In this document: in pieces, positions 10,179 to 18,040 of the stretch
Layout of the letters: each line of letters starts with the position of its first letter
Position numbering within the stretch: the first letter of the stretch is position 1
NCBI RefSeq assembly: GCF_030376615.1
Contig: NZ_JARRAB010000015.1
Location: 1 to 64,000 of the forward strand
Direction: 5' to 3'
Source: Pseudomonas sp. sp1636
Lineage (GTDB): Bacteria; Pseudomonadota; Gammaproteobacteria; Pseudomonadales; Pseudomonadaceae
DNA: 64,000 nucleotides
Notes under the pieces: model-generated
Database searches by the model: none
What the model was told of the DNA's origin: nothing
Seen by the model: the letters and a program-made list of their open reading frames with translations, nothing else
Position numbers and translations under genes: made by a program

Positions 10179-10955
10179 ATGTCACCAGAGTTCGTATTGG
10201 AAACACGGGGTTTGACCAAGGAATTTCGCGGCTTCACCGCGGTGGACTCGGTCGATCTGCGTGTGCAGAAGGGACACATCCATGCGTTGATCGGACCCAA
10301 CGGGGCCGGCAAGACCACGGTGTTCAACCTGCTCACCAAGTTCCTTCCGCCCAGCCGCGGCGAGATCCTCTATCAGGGCAAGGCGATCACCGCCATGAAG
10401 TCGAACGAGATCGCCCGTCTCGGCCTGGTGCGCTCCTTCCAGATTTCCGCGGTGTTCGGCCACATGAGCGTGGTGGAGAACGTGCGCGTGGCATTGCAGC
10501 GCAAGCTGGGCAACGCTTTCCACTTCTGGAAGTCCGAGCGCAGCCTCGAGGTGCTCAACGAGCGCGCCCTGCAGATGCTCGACGAGGTCGGCCTGCTCGA
10601 TTTCGCCGACACCCTGGCCATCGAGTTGCCCTATGGGCGCAAGCGCGCGCTGGAACTGGCCACCACCCTGGCACTGGATCCGACGGTATTGCTGCTCGAC
10701 GAGCCGACCCAGGGCATGGGCGCGGAGGACGTGGAAATGGTCATCGGCCTGGTGCGCCGCGCCGCGGTGGGGCGCACGGTGCTGATGGTCGAGCACAACC
10801 TCAGTGTGGTCAGCCAGCTGTGCGACCGCATCACCGTGCTGGCGCGCGGTGCGATCCTCGCCGAGGGCGACTACGCCAGCGTGTCGGCCAACCCCCAGGT
10901 GCGCGAGGCCTACCTGGGCAGCGAAGCGGCCGTCCTCGAGGAGGCTCACGCATGA
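10179..10955 (+). CDS. HAAT-family ABC transporter ATPase (LivG-like)
   Basis: This is one of two ATPases of an importer related to branched-chain amino acid (Liv) systems. The 258-residue product has Walker A GPNGAGKTT (residues 39-47), a LivG-type degenerate signature LPYGRKRALELA, Walker B VLLLDEPTQG, and the H-loop LMVEHN. Its stop overlaps the next start (ATGA). It is the first gene of a five-gene transporter set with a LiuR-type palindrome 57 nt upstream, so the cargo is probably linked to leucine or branched-acid catabolism. The cargo itself cannot be read from the sequence. Confidence 0.9.
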   Translation: MSPEFVLETRGLTKEFRGFTAVDSVDLRVQKGHIHALIGPNGAGKTTVFNLLTKFLPPSRGEILYQGKAITAMKSNEIARLGLVRSFQISAVFGHMSVVENVRVALQRKLGNAFHFWKSERSLEVLNERALQMLDEVGLLDFADTLAIELPYGRKRALELATTLALDPTVLLLDEPTQGMGAEDVEMVIGLVRRAAVGRTVLMVEHNLSVVSQLCDRITVLARGAILAEGDYASVSANPQVREAYLGSEAAVLEEAHA

Positions 10956-11674
10956 CCAGCCTGCACAGTCCGGATTACGAGCAACTGCGGGTCAGCGACC
11001 TGCATGCCTTCTACGGCGAGTCGCACATCCTCCACGGCATCGACCTGCTGGTGCGCCGCGGCGAGCTGGTGACCCTGCTCGGGCGCAACGGCTCGGGTCG
11101 TTCCACCACCCTGCGCGCGATCATGAACCTGGTGGGCCGCCGCACCGGCTCGATCGTGGTCAACGGCAACGAGACCCTGGGTATGGCTGCGCACCTGATC
11201 CCGCGGCTGGGCGTCGGCTTCTGTCCGGAGGAGCGCGGCATCTTCGCCAGCCTCAACGTCGAGGAGAATCTGCTGCTGCCGCCCATGGTGCGCAGCGGCG
11301 GCATGAGCCTCGACGAGATCTACGAGATGTTCCCCAACCTCTACGAGCGACGCTTCAGCCAGGGCACCCGGCTGTCCGGCGGCGAGCAGCAGATGCTGGC
11401 CATGGCGCGCATCCTGCGTACCGGCGCCAACCTGCTGCTGCTGGATGAGATCACCGAGGGCCTGGCCCCGGTGATCGTGCAGAAGCTGGCCGAGGTGCTG
11501 ATCAAGCTCAAGAACAAGGGCCTGACCATAGTGCTGGTGGAGCAGAACTTCCGCTTCGCCGCGCCGCTGGCCGATCGGCATTACCTGATGGATCACGGCC
11601 AGATCGTCGAGGAAATCAGCGCCGCCGAGCTGTCGTCCAAGCAGGAACTGCTGCACCGCTGCCTAGGCGTCTGA
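10952..11674 (+). CDS. HAAT-family ABC transporter ATPase (LivF-like) with arginine in Walker A
   Basis: Second ATPase of the importer, 240 residues. The signature LSGGEQQMLAMARIL and Walker B LLLLDEITEGLAP are normal for LivF. The Walker A is GRNGSGRSTT, with arginine (CGT, about residue 50) where nearly all ABC ATPases have the catalytic lysine. No single-base error would convert a lysine codon to CGT. The first ATPase keeps its lysine, so this pair may hydrolyse ATP asymmetrically. The start at 10952 is fixed by the ATGA overlap with the upstream gene; a longer frame upstream is an overlap artefact. Confidence 0.9.
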   Translation: MTSLHSPDYEQLRVSDLHAFYGESHILHGIDLLVRRGELVTLLGRNGSGRSTTLRAIMNLVGRRTGSIVVNGNETLGMAAHLIPRLGVGFCPEERGIFASLNVEENLLLPPMVRSGGMSLDEIYEMFPNLYERRFSQGTRLSGGEQQMLAMARILRTGANLLLLDEITEGLAPVIVQKLAEVLIKLKNKGLTIVLVEQNFRFAAPLADRHYLMDHGQIVEEISAAELSSKQELLHRCLGV

Positions 11675-11777
11675 ACCCGGTTTCACCCCTCGAAACATGC
11701 AGTACGGCGCGGCTCAGGCCCGTCGGATCGGGATTGCTTTGCCCGCGACAACAACAATAACTGTGGAAGGTAACCAA

Positions 11778-12992
11778 ATGAATCTGTTCCAGAAGACTGC
11801 AAGCGCCATCCTCGTCTCCAGCCTGATCGCCGGCGCCGCCCAGGCCCAGGTCAGCGACGACGAAATCCGCATCGGCTACCTGGCCGACATGTCCGGCACC
11901 TACCGCGATCTCTCCGGGCCGGGCGGCCTGGAAGCGCTGAAGATGGCGGTCGAGGACTTCGGCGGCCAGATCGACGGCAAGAAGATCGTCATTTTCAGTG
12001 CCGACGACCTGAACAAACCGGATGTCGGCGCCAACACCGTGCGCCAGTGGGTCGATGAGCGCAACGTCGACATGGTCACCGGCCTGGTCGCCTCCTCGGT
12101 GGTGCTGGCGGCGAGCCAGGTGGTGGAGCAAGCCGGCAAGCTGGCGCTGATTTCCGGCGCGGCGGCCTCCAGCATTACCAACGAATTCTGCTCGCCCAAC
12201 CATGTCCACTGGACCTACGACTCCTACGCCCTGGCCAACGGCACGGCCAAGGCGGTGCTGGCCAATGGCGGCAAGAGCTGGTTCATCCTGACCGCCGACT
12301 ACGCCTTCGGCCACGCCATGGAAAGCGACATCACCAAGGTGGTCGAAGCCGATGGCGGCGCCGTGCTGGGCAAGGTGCGCCATCCGTTCCCGAGCAGCGA
12401 CTTCTCATCCTACATCTTGCAGGCCCAGGGTTCCGGTGCCGATGTGATCGCCCTGGCCAACGCCGGCGCCGACACGGTCAATTCGCTGATGACCGCCAAT
12501 CAGTTCGGCGTCGCCCAGTCCGGGCAGAAGCTGGCCGGCATGGTGGTGTTTCTCAACGACATCCACGCCATGGGCCTGGATGTGACCCAGGGACTGATGC
12601 TGACCACCGGCTGGTACTGGGATCTCAACGAGGAAAGCCGCGCCTGGGCCAAGCGCTATGAGGAACGCGTCGGCAAGATGCCGGGCATGGTGCCGGCCGG
12701 TATCTACTCGGCCGCGATGCACTACCTGAATGCGGTCAAGGCCACTGGCAGCGACGATACCCAGGCGGTGCGGGCGCAGATGATGGCGGCTCCGGTCAAC
12801 GACATGTTCGCCAAGAACGGCAAGATTCGCGCCGATGGCCGCATGGTTCACGACATGTACCTGGCCCAGGTGAAGACCCCGGCCGAGTCCAAGGGCGAGT
12901 GGGATCTGTACAAGATCGTGCGCACCATCCCCGGGGACGAGGCCTTCCGTCCGCTGGCCGCGAGCCAGTGCAAGCTGCTGACGCAGAACTGA
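11778..12992 (+). CDS. Periplasmic binding protein of the HAAT-type importer
   Basis: This 404-residue protein starts with a classic signal peptide, MNLFQKTASAILVSSLIAG, cleaved probably after AQA at residue 23. The mature part fits the Leu/Ile/Val-type periplasmic binding family (IRIGYLADMSGTYRDLSGPGG, VTGLVASSVVLAASQVVE). GGAAGG-like spacing (GGAAGG at 11765) supports the ATG at 11778. It lies between the ATPase and permease genes. Many members of this family bind acids or aromatic compounds rather than amino acids, so the ligand is open; isovalerate-like acids are my inference from regulation. Confidence 0.9.
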   Translation: MNLFQKTASAILVSSLIAGAAQAQVSDDEIRIGYLADMSGTYRDLSGPGGLEALKMAVEDFGGQIDGKKIVIFSADDLNKPDVGANTVRQWVDERNVDMVTGLVASSVVLAASQVVEQAGKLALISGAAASSITNEFCSPNHVHWTYDSYALANGTAKAVLANGGKSWFILTADYAFGHAMESDITKVVEADGGAVLGKVRHPFPSSDFSSYILQAQGSGADVIALANAGADTVNSLMTANQFGVAQSGQKLAGMVVFLNDIHAMGLDVTQGLMLTTGWYWDLNEESRAWAKRYEERVGKMPGMVPAGIYSAAMHYLNAVKATGSDDTQAVRAQMMAAPVNDMFAKNGKIRADGRMVHDMYLAQVKTPAESKGEWDLYKIVRTIPGDEAFRPLAASQCKLLTQN

Positions 12993-13065
12993 TCGGCAGC
13001 TAACCCCAGCTCATCACCCGGCTGCCGGCAGCCGGGTGTCACGGACTTCCAGTGGGTGGAAAATC

Positions 13066-13953
13066 ATGACTATGGTACTCGGCATTCCGCTGAGCGTGCT
13101 GCTCGGCCAGCTGTTGCTCGGGCTGATCAACGGGGCCTTCTATGCCTTGCTCAGCCTGGGCCTGGCGATCATCTTCGGTCTGCTACGGATCATCAACTTC
13201 GCCCATGGCGCCCAGTACATGCTCGGTGCCTTCGCCGCCGTGCTCGGCCTCAACTACCTGGGGGTGAACTATTGGGTGGCGCTGGTGCTGGCACCGCTGC
13301 TGGTCGGCGCCCTCGGCATGCTTATCGAGCGCGGCCTGCTGCGCCGGATCGCCGGCGAGGATCATCTCTATGGCCTGCTGCTGACCTTCGGCCTGGCGCT
13401 GATCGTCGAGGGCTGCTTCGTCAAGCTGTTCGGCGTCTCCGGTGCGGCCTACCCGATGCCCGAGCTGCTCAAGGGTGGCTATAACTTGGGCTTCATGTTC
13501 CTGCCCACCTACCGTGCCTGGGTCGTGGTGGCGGCGCTGGTGGTGTGTCTGGCCACCTGGTACATGATCGAGCGCACCCGACTCGGTTCTTACCTGCGTG
13601 CCGGCACCGAGAACCCCAAGTTGATGCAGGCCTTCGGTATCAACGTGCCGCTGCTGATCACCCTGACCTACGGCTATGGCGCGGCGCTGGCGGCGTTTGC
13701 CGGGGTGCTGGCCGCACCCATTTATTCGGTCACCCCGACCATGGGCGCCAACCTGCTGATCGTGGTGTTCGCCGTGGTGGTGATCGGCGGCATGGGCTCG
13801 ATCATGGGCGCCATCATCACCGGCCTGGCCATGGGCCTGATCGAGGGTTTGACCAAGGTGATCTATCCGGAAGCGGCCAATACCGTGGTGTTCCTGGTGA
13901 TGGTGCTGGTGCTGCTGGTTCGTCCCGCGGGACTGTTCGGAAAGGAGACATAA
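13066..13953 (+). CDS. HAAT-family ABC permease (LivH-like)
   Basis: This 295-residue inner-membrane protein is highly hydrophobic, with about eight predicted membrane segments. It contains ALLSLGLAIIFGLLRIINFAHG and AFAGVLAAPIYSVTPTMGANLL, both typical of LivH permeases. It forms half of the transmembrane channel with the following gene. A GGTGGA site five bases before ATG 13066 favours this start over the upstream in-frame ATG. Two bases separate its stop from the start of the partner gene. Confidence 0.9.
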   Translation: MTMVLGIPLSVLLGQLLLGLINGAFYALLSLGLAIIFGLLRIINFAHGAQYMLGAFAAVLGLNYLGVNYWVALVLAPLLVGALGMLIERGLLRRIAGEDHLYGLLLTFGLALIVEGCFVKLFGVSGAAYPMPELLKGGYNLGFMFLPTYRAWVVVAALVVCLATWYMIERTRLGSYLRAGTENPKLMQAFGINVPLLITLTYGYGAALAAFAGVLAAPIYSVTPTMGANLLIVVFAVVVIGGMGSIMGAIITGLAMGLIEGLTKVIYPEAANTVVFLVMVLVLLVRPAGLFGKET

Positions 13954-13955
13954 GC

Positions 13956-14960
13956 ATGACGAGTCTGCACATCAAACAGGGCAGCCTGGTGCTGCCGCCG
14001 CAAGTGGTGCGCGAGCGCCAGCAGGCGGCACAGCGGCGCCAGCGCTGGTTCTACCTGGCACTGTTCGGTATCGCGCTGGTCGCACCGCTGGCGGTGTACC
14101 CGGTATTTCTGATGAAGCTGCTGTGCTTCGCCTTGTTCGCCTGCGCCTTCAACCTGCTGCTCGGCTATGCCGGCCTGCTGTCGTTCGGCCACGCCGCCTT
14201 TCTCGCCACCGGCGGCTACGTCACCGGATATATGCTCAGCCAGTACAGCGGCCTGGGCACCGAGCTGGGGATACTCGCCGGCACCCTGGCCTCCACCTTG
14301 CTGGGGCTGCTGTTCGGCCTGCTGGCGATCAGACGCCAGGGCATCTATTTCGCCATGATCACCCTGGCGCTGTCGCAGTTGGTGTTCTTCATCTATTTGC
14401 AGGCGCCGTTCACCGGAGGCGAGAACGGCCTGCAGGGCGTACCCCGTGGCCATTTGCTCGGGTTGTTCGACCTGAGCGACAACCTGACCCTGTACTACTT
14501 CGTCCTTGCGGTGTTCATCTTCGGCTTCGCCGTGATCCAGCGCACCATCCATTCGCCCTACGGCCAGGTGCTCAAGGCGATCCGTGAGAACGAGCCGCGG
14601 GCCATCTCCCTGGGCTACAACGTCGAGGCGCACAAACTGCTGGCCTTCGTTATTTCCGCCACCTTGACCGGCCTGGCCGGCTCGACCAAGACCGTGGTGT
14701 TTCAGCTGGCCTCGCTGACCGACGCCCACTGGCATATGTCCGGCGAGGTGATCCTGATGACCCTGCTCGGCGGTGTCGGCACCGTGCTCGGCCCACTGGT
14801 CGGCGCCGGCGTGGTGGTCACCCTGCAGAGTTACCTGTCCAACGGGCCGTTGGGCGAGTGGGTGCATGTGATCCTCGGGGTGATCTTCGTCGCCTGCGTG
14901 TTGCTGTTCCGGGCCGGCATCGTCGGCTGGGTGCTGAAACTGGCCAGGCGCAACTTCTAA
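13956..14960 (+). CDS. HAAT-family ABC permease (LivM-like)
   Basis: This 334-residue permease is the second channel subunit. It has the LivM hallmark AFNLLLGYAGLLSFGHAAFLATGGY, many hydrophobic segments, and the EAA-like coupling region AIRENEPRAISLGYNVEAHKLLAF. The ATG at 13956 follows AAAGGAG. A much longer in-frame extension upstream merely overlaps the previous permease. It closes the ABC set; the porin gene begins 215 nt later. Confidence 0.9.
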   Translation: MTSLHIKQGSLVLPPQVVRERQQAAQRRQRWFYLALFGIALVAPLAVYPVFLMKLLCFALFACAFNLLLGYAGLLSFGHAAFLATGGYVTGYMLSQYSGLGTELGILAGTLASTLLGLLFGLLAIRRQGIYFAMITLALSQLVFFIYLQAPFTGGENGLQGVPRGHLLGLFDLSDNLTLYYFVLAVFIFGFAVIQRTIHSPYGQVLKAIRENEPRAISLGYNVEAHKLLAFVISATLTGLAGSTKTVVFQLASLTDAHWHMSGEVILMTLLGGVGTVLGPLVGAGVVVTLQSYLSNGPLGEWVHVILGVIFVACVLLFRAGIVGWVLKLARRNF

Positions 14961-15175
14961 AGCAAGCCTGCTGTTGTCTGCTCAAGGTGCGGATCGAGAT
15001 CCGCGCCGGGGGCGCTGTTTGCCTGATTTTTGCTCTGCCGAGTCGTCGGCGGGGTTGTCTAGACGCCACGGGAAACCCCGTGGGTAACAGGTCGGTTGCA
15101 TTGGCCGTCGCGGGTATTGCTTGGCAGTTGGTTGCCTGGTGTTGCGGCACTACCCACCTACAAGAAGAGAGACCC

Positions 15176-16510
15176 ATGTACGTTGAAAACTCGATTACCA
15201 GGCCCTTCAAGGCCAAAGTCCTCTGCGTGGCGATTGCTGCCAGCCTTGCTGGCTTCATGGCGCCCGCCAGCGCCGACACCGCGTCCGACCTGGAGGTGCT
15301 GAAGGCGCAGATCGAAGCGCTGCAGAACAGCATTGCGGCGCTCGAGCAGAAGCAGGCCGAAACCGCCAAGGCGGTTTCACCCGCCAACAGCGTGACCGCC
15401 GGCACCACCCCAGGTTCGTTCAAGCTGCCCGGCTCCGATACCTCGGTCAAGTTCGGCGGCTACGTCAAGGCCGACCTGATATATAGCGACAGCAGCGCGG
15501 GCGCAGGCAGCACGCTCGACCAGTTGCTGGTTCCGGGTTCGATTGCCCTGGACAACGACACTGAGGACGGCCAGGTGACCCTTCACGCCCGCCAGACCCG
15601 TCTGAACGTCGCCACCAGCACCCCGACCGCTTGGGGCGAGCTCAAGACCTTCGTCGAGGCCGACTTCTTCGGCGCGAACGGCAACGAGATCGTCAGCAAC
15701 TCCAACGGCCTGCGCACCCGCCATGCCTTCGGCAGCCTCGGCGGCCTGCTCGCCGGCCAGACCTGGTCTACCTTCATGGACGCGGGCTCCCTGCCCGAGA
15801 CCCTGGACTTCGGCGGCCCGGTCGGCGAACTCTTCATCCGCCAGACCCAGGTGCGCTGGACCGAGGGCTTCGACGGCGGCTCCTGGTCGGTCGCGGCGGA
15901 AAGCCCCGAGTCCTACCTGACGACGGCCAATGCCGGCGGCGGTACGAATGCGGCGAGCGACGACGACAAGGTGCCCGACCTCGTTGCTCGAGTGGACTTC
16001 AACACCTCCGCCGGCCGCTTCGCCCTGGCCGCGATGGCGCGCAACATTCGCGTCGATACGGCCACGGCCGCCGACGACCAGTGGGGTGGCGCGCTCGCCG
16101 CTTACGGCGTAGTGCCGACCGTCGGCAAGGACACCTTCCAGTTCTCGCTCACCGCCGGCAACGCGCTCGGCCGCTACATGGGCCAGGCCGTGTTCTCCGA
16201 CGGCGACGTCGATGCCGCCGGCAAACTCAACCTGAACAACCAGTGGGGCACGATCCTCGCCTACCGCCACTTCTGGGCAGACAACCTGCGTTCCACGCTG
16301 GCGCTGTCGACCGCCCGGGCGAGCAGCCCGAGCGCTGCGACGACGCGGAACATGAACGAAAGTGCCGACACCGCTCACCTGAACCTGCTGTGGAGCCCGG
16401 TTGCCAACACGACTTTCGGCCTCGAACTGATTCACGCGAGGCGCGAAACGGAAGATGGCCGCAATGGCGAGTTGAACCGCGTCCAGACCTCGGCGCAGTA
16501 CAACTTCTGA
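15176..16510 (+). CDS. DcaP-like outer-membrane porin
   Basis: The 444-residue product has a signal peptide ending near ASA (about residue 35), then a short coiled coil (SDLEVLKAQIEALQNSIAAL) and a beta-barrel of alternating residues that ends in a terminal aromatic, QYNF. This order matches DcaP-type trimeric porins, which import small carboxylates in Acinetobacter. AGAAGAGAG precedes the ATG. It lies directly after the ABC importer and ends before a strong terminator, so it is a plausible outer-membrane entry route for the same cargo. Confidence 0.85.
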   Translation: MYVENSITRPFKAKVLCVAIAASLAGFMAPASADTASDLEVLKAQIEALQNSIAALEQKQAETAKAVSPANSVTAGTTPGSFKLPGSDTSVKFGGYVKADLIYSDSSAGAGSTLDQLLVPGSIALDNDTEDGQVTLHARQTRLNVATSTPTAWGELKTFVEADFFGANGNEIVSNSNGLRTRHAFGSLGGLLAGQTWSTFMDAGSLPETLDFGGPVGELFIRQTQVRWTEGFDGGSWSVAAESPESYLTTANAGGGTNAASDDDKVPDLVARVDFNTSAGRFALAAMARNIRVDTATAADDQWGGALAAYGVVPTVGKDTFQFSLTAGNALGRYMGQAVFSDGDVDAAGKLNLNNQWGTILAYRHFWADNLRSTLALSTARASSPSAATTRNMNESADTAHLNLLWSPVANTTFGLELIHARRETEDGRNGELNRVQTSAQYNF

Positions 16511-16587
16511 TCGCTCGCGCCGTCTGACGGCGCTGCAGCTAGGGTTGGGGACGATTCTTGCTTTTGCGTTGTTTTGCCTTGTTGCGC

Positions 16588-16656
16588 GGAGGCACCACCC
16601 GCAGCAACTTCGGCAGCGACCTGGGCGAGAACCGCTTCATCGTCAGCTACTGCTAG
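16588..16656 (+). pseudogene. Possible C-terminal remnant of an outer-membrane porin
   Basis: One frame reads GGTTRSNFGSDLGENRFIVS followed by YC and a stop. The ENRFIVSY phrase resembles the closing strand of OprD-type porins, which normally continue with P and hydrophobic residues. No start codon or upstream barrel is present, so this looks like a decayed fragment. The match is by eye only and may be chance. Confidence 0.3.
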
Positions 16657-16691
16657 CCGCTCGATCCGATTGTTCTCCGGTGTGAAGTTTG

Positions 16692-16717
16692 CCGGGCCCT
16701 GGTGGCCCGGTTTTTTT
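16692..16717 (+). terminator. Terminator after the importer-porin block
   Basis: A CCGGGCC/GGCCCGG stem with a five-base loop is followed by seven T residues. Confidence 0.9.
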
Positions 16718-16812
16718 ATCGTCGTCTCTCGCCGCTTATGCCGATCTGGATAGCGGCCGGTCACCTTCACCGCCTGCCTGCGGCCGGTGTGCCTGTTCTG
16801 GTCAGTCGTTGC

Positions 16813-16830
16813 GTTGACGTTAACGTAATG
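16813..16830. promoter_or_regulatory. LiuR-type operator at the liuR promoter
   Basis: GTTGACGTTAACGTAATG keeps the core TTnACGTTwACGTAA of the other two sites. TTGACG inside it could be the -35 box. It ends 92 nt before the liuR ATG and suggests autoregulation. Confidence 0.8.
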
Positions 16831-16922
16831 AGTTGTTAGCGTTCCCAGGCTCATAACCATGAACCCGTGCCGTGCGGACTCAGGCGCGGCCTTTCCCATG
16901 GGCAATCGACCAAGGATCAAGC

Positions 16923-17312
16923 ATGACCGCCAAGACCTACAGCATTTCCGAACTGGCGCGCGAGCTGGACGTGACCACCCGGACCATTCGTTTCTACGAA
17001 GAGCAGGGCATGCTGTTACCGACCCGGCGCGGCCAGGAGCGGATCTATACGGCCAAGGACAGGGTCGCGCTCAAGCTGATTTTGCGCGGCAAACGCATCG
17101 GCTTCTCCCTGGCCGAATGCAAGACCCTGATCGAGCTGTACGACCCGCGGGGCGACAACCGCAACCAGCTCAACATCATGCTGGGCAAGATCGCCGAACG
17201 GCGCCTGCAGCTGGAGCAGCAGTTGCTCGATATCCAGCAGATGCAGCTGGAACTGGACACGGCCGAAGAGCGTTGCCGCGCCGCCTTGCTGGAAATCCCC
17301 GAAACCCATTGA
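16923..17312 (+). CDS. liuR: MerR-family regulator of branched-chain catabolism
   Basis: This 129-residue MerR-type regulator has the N-terminal winged helix SISELARELDVTTRTIRFYEEQGM, the sequence IYTAKDRVALKLILRGKRIGFSLAECKTLIELYDP, and a C-terminal coiled-coil dimerisation helix. This pattern is close to LiuR of Pseudomonas aeruginosa as I remember it. There is no cysteine-rich metal loop, so an acyl-CoA-type effector fits better than a metal. AAGGATCAAGC precedes the ATG at 16923. In P. aeruginosa liuR directly precedes liuA; here the ligase, importer and porin lie between them, about 9.7 kb away. It runs convergent to the TetR gene. Confidence 0.9.
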   Translation: MTAKTYSISELARELDVTTRTIRFYEEQGMLLPTRRGQERIYTAKDRVALKLILRGKRIGFSLAECKTLIELYDPRGDNRNQLNIMLGKIAERRLQLEQQLLDIQQMQLELDTAEERCRAALLEIPETH

Positions 17313-17331
17313 AGCCTTGGGCCGCCGCCGC

Positions 17332-17934
17332 TCAATCCGGGAGTGCGCGCAAGGCGCCCTGCAGGGCGCTCAGTGCCATGTCGCGCAGCAGGTTGAGACG
17401 TGCCGGCGCGCTCAGCTGCGGCGTCTCGACCCAGGCCGGCAGCTGATTGAGCAGGGCCACGATGCCACTCAAGGCGGCGCGGCGGTTGTTGCCGAGCGGC
17501 TGCCCGGTGAAGCGCTCCACGCTTGCCACCAGCTGCTGTTCGTAGCGGCCGCGCAGCGCCCCGATCTGTGCCTGTTGCTCGCTGGTCAGGCAGTGGCTGT
17601 CGTATTCGGCGAGGCGGAAATGCGCGCTCATGCTCGCGTGCAGCTGTAGGTGCGCCTCGAGCAGTCCGTGCAAACACTCGGCTGGAGTCGCCGCCTGCTG
17701 GTTCACTTGGCGGGCGCCATGCAGCAACTCTTCGTAGAGTTCTTCGATCAACTCGAACAGCAGCGCCTCTTTGTTTTCGATGTGGTTGTAGATGGAGCCG
17801 GGTTTGATGCCAAGGTAGTCGGCCAGCTCGCGCATGCCGACCCGGCTGAAACCGCGTGCGGCGAACAGGCACAGGGCCTGCTTGCGGGTGGCCTGATAGC
17901 GTGAGGGATCGGCGATTCGCTGGGTGGCGGGCAT
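17332..17934 (-). CDS. TetR/AcrR-family regulator
   Basis: The 200-residue product has a typical N-terminal TetR DNA-binding domain (ALCLFAARGFSRVGMRELAD, then LGIKPGSIYNHIENKEALLF) and an unrelated helical ligand domain. It lies 106 nt downstream of the valine-arm acyl-CoA dehydrogenase on the same strand, so it may belong to that operon or have its own promoter. It converges on liuR with 19 bp between stops. TetR relatives near acyl-CoA genes often sense acyl-CoAs, but the ligand here is unknown. Confidence 0.85.
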   Translation of the reverse strand: MPATQRIADPSRYQATRKQALCLFAARGFSRVGMRELADYLGIKPGSIYNHIENKEALLFELIEELYEELLHGARQVNQQAATPAECLHGLLEAHLQLHASMSAHFRLAEYDSHCLTSEQQAQIGALRGRYEQQLVASVERFTGQPLGNNRRAALSGIVALLNQLPAWVETPQLSAPARLNLLRDMALSALQGALRALPD

Positions 17935-18040
17935 GGCTGTTCAGGATGGTGGCTGGGCGAGCGTCGAGCATGGCGCCCCGGGCGGGAAAAACCCAGGTCG
18001 CCAGCGCTCGATTTGCCTGAGCGGTTTGGCCAGTGGCCGC

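Larger units (their letters stand above)
16511..16922. other. Intergenic region between porin and liuR
   Basis: These 412 bases hold a short possible porin-tail remnant (16588-16656), a strong terminator (16692-16717) and the LiuR-type site (16813-16830) ahead of liuR. No other gene is visible. Confidence 0.7.
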
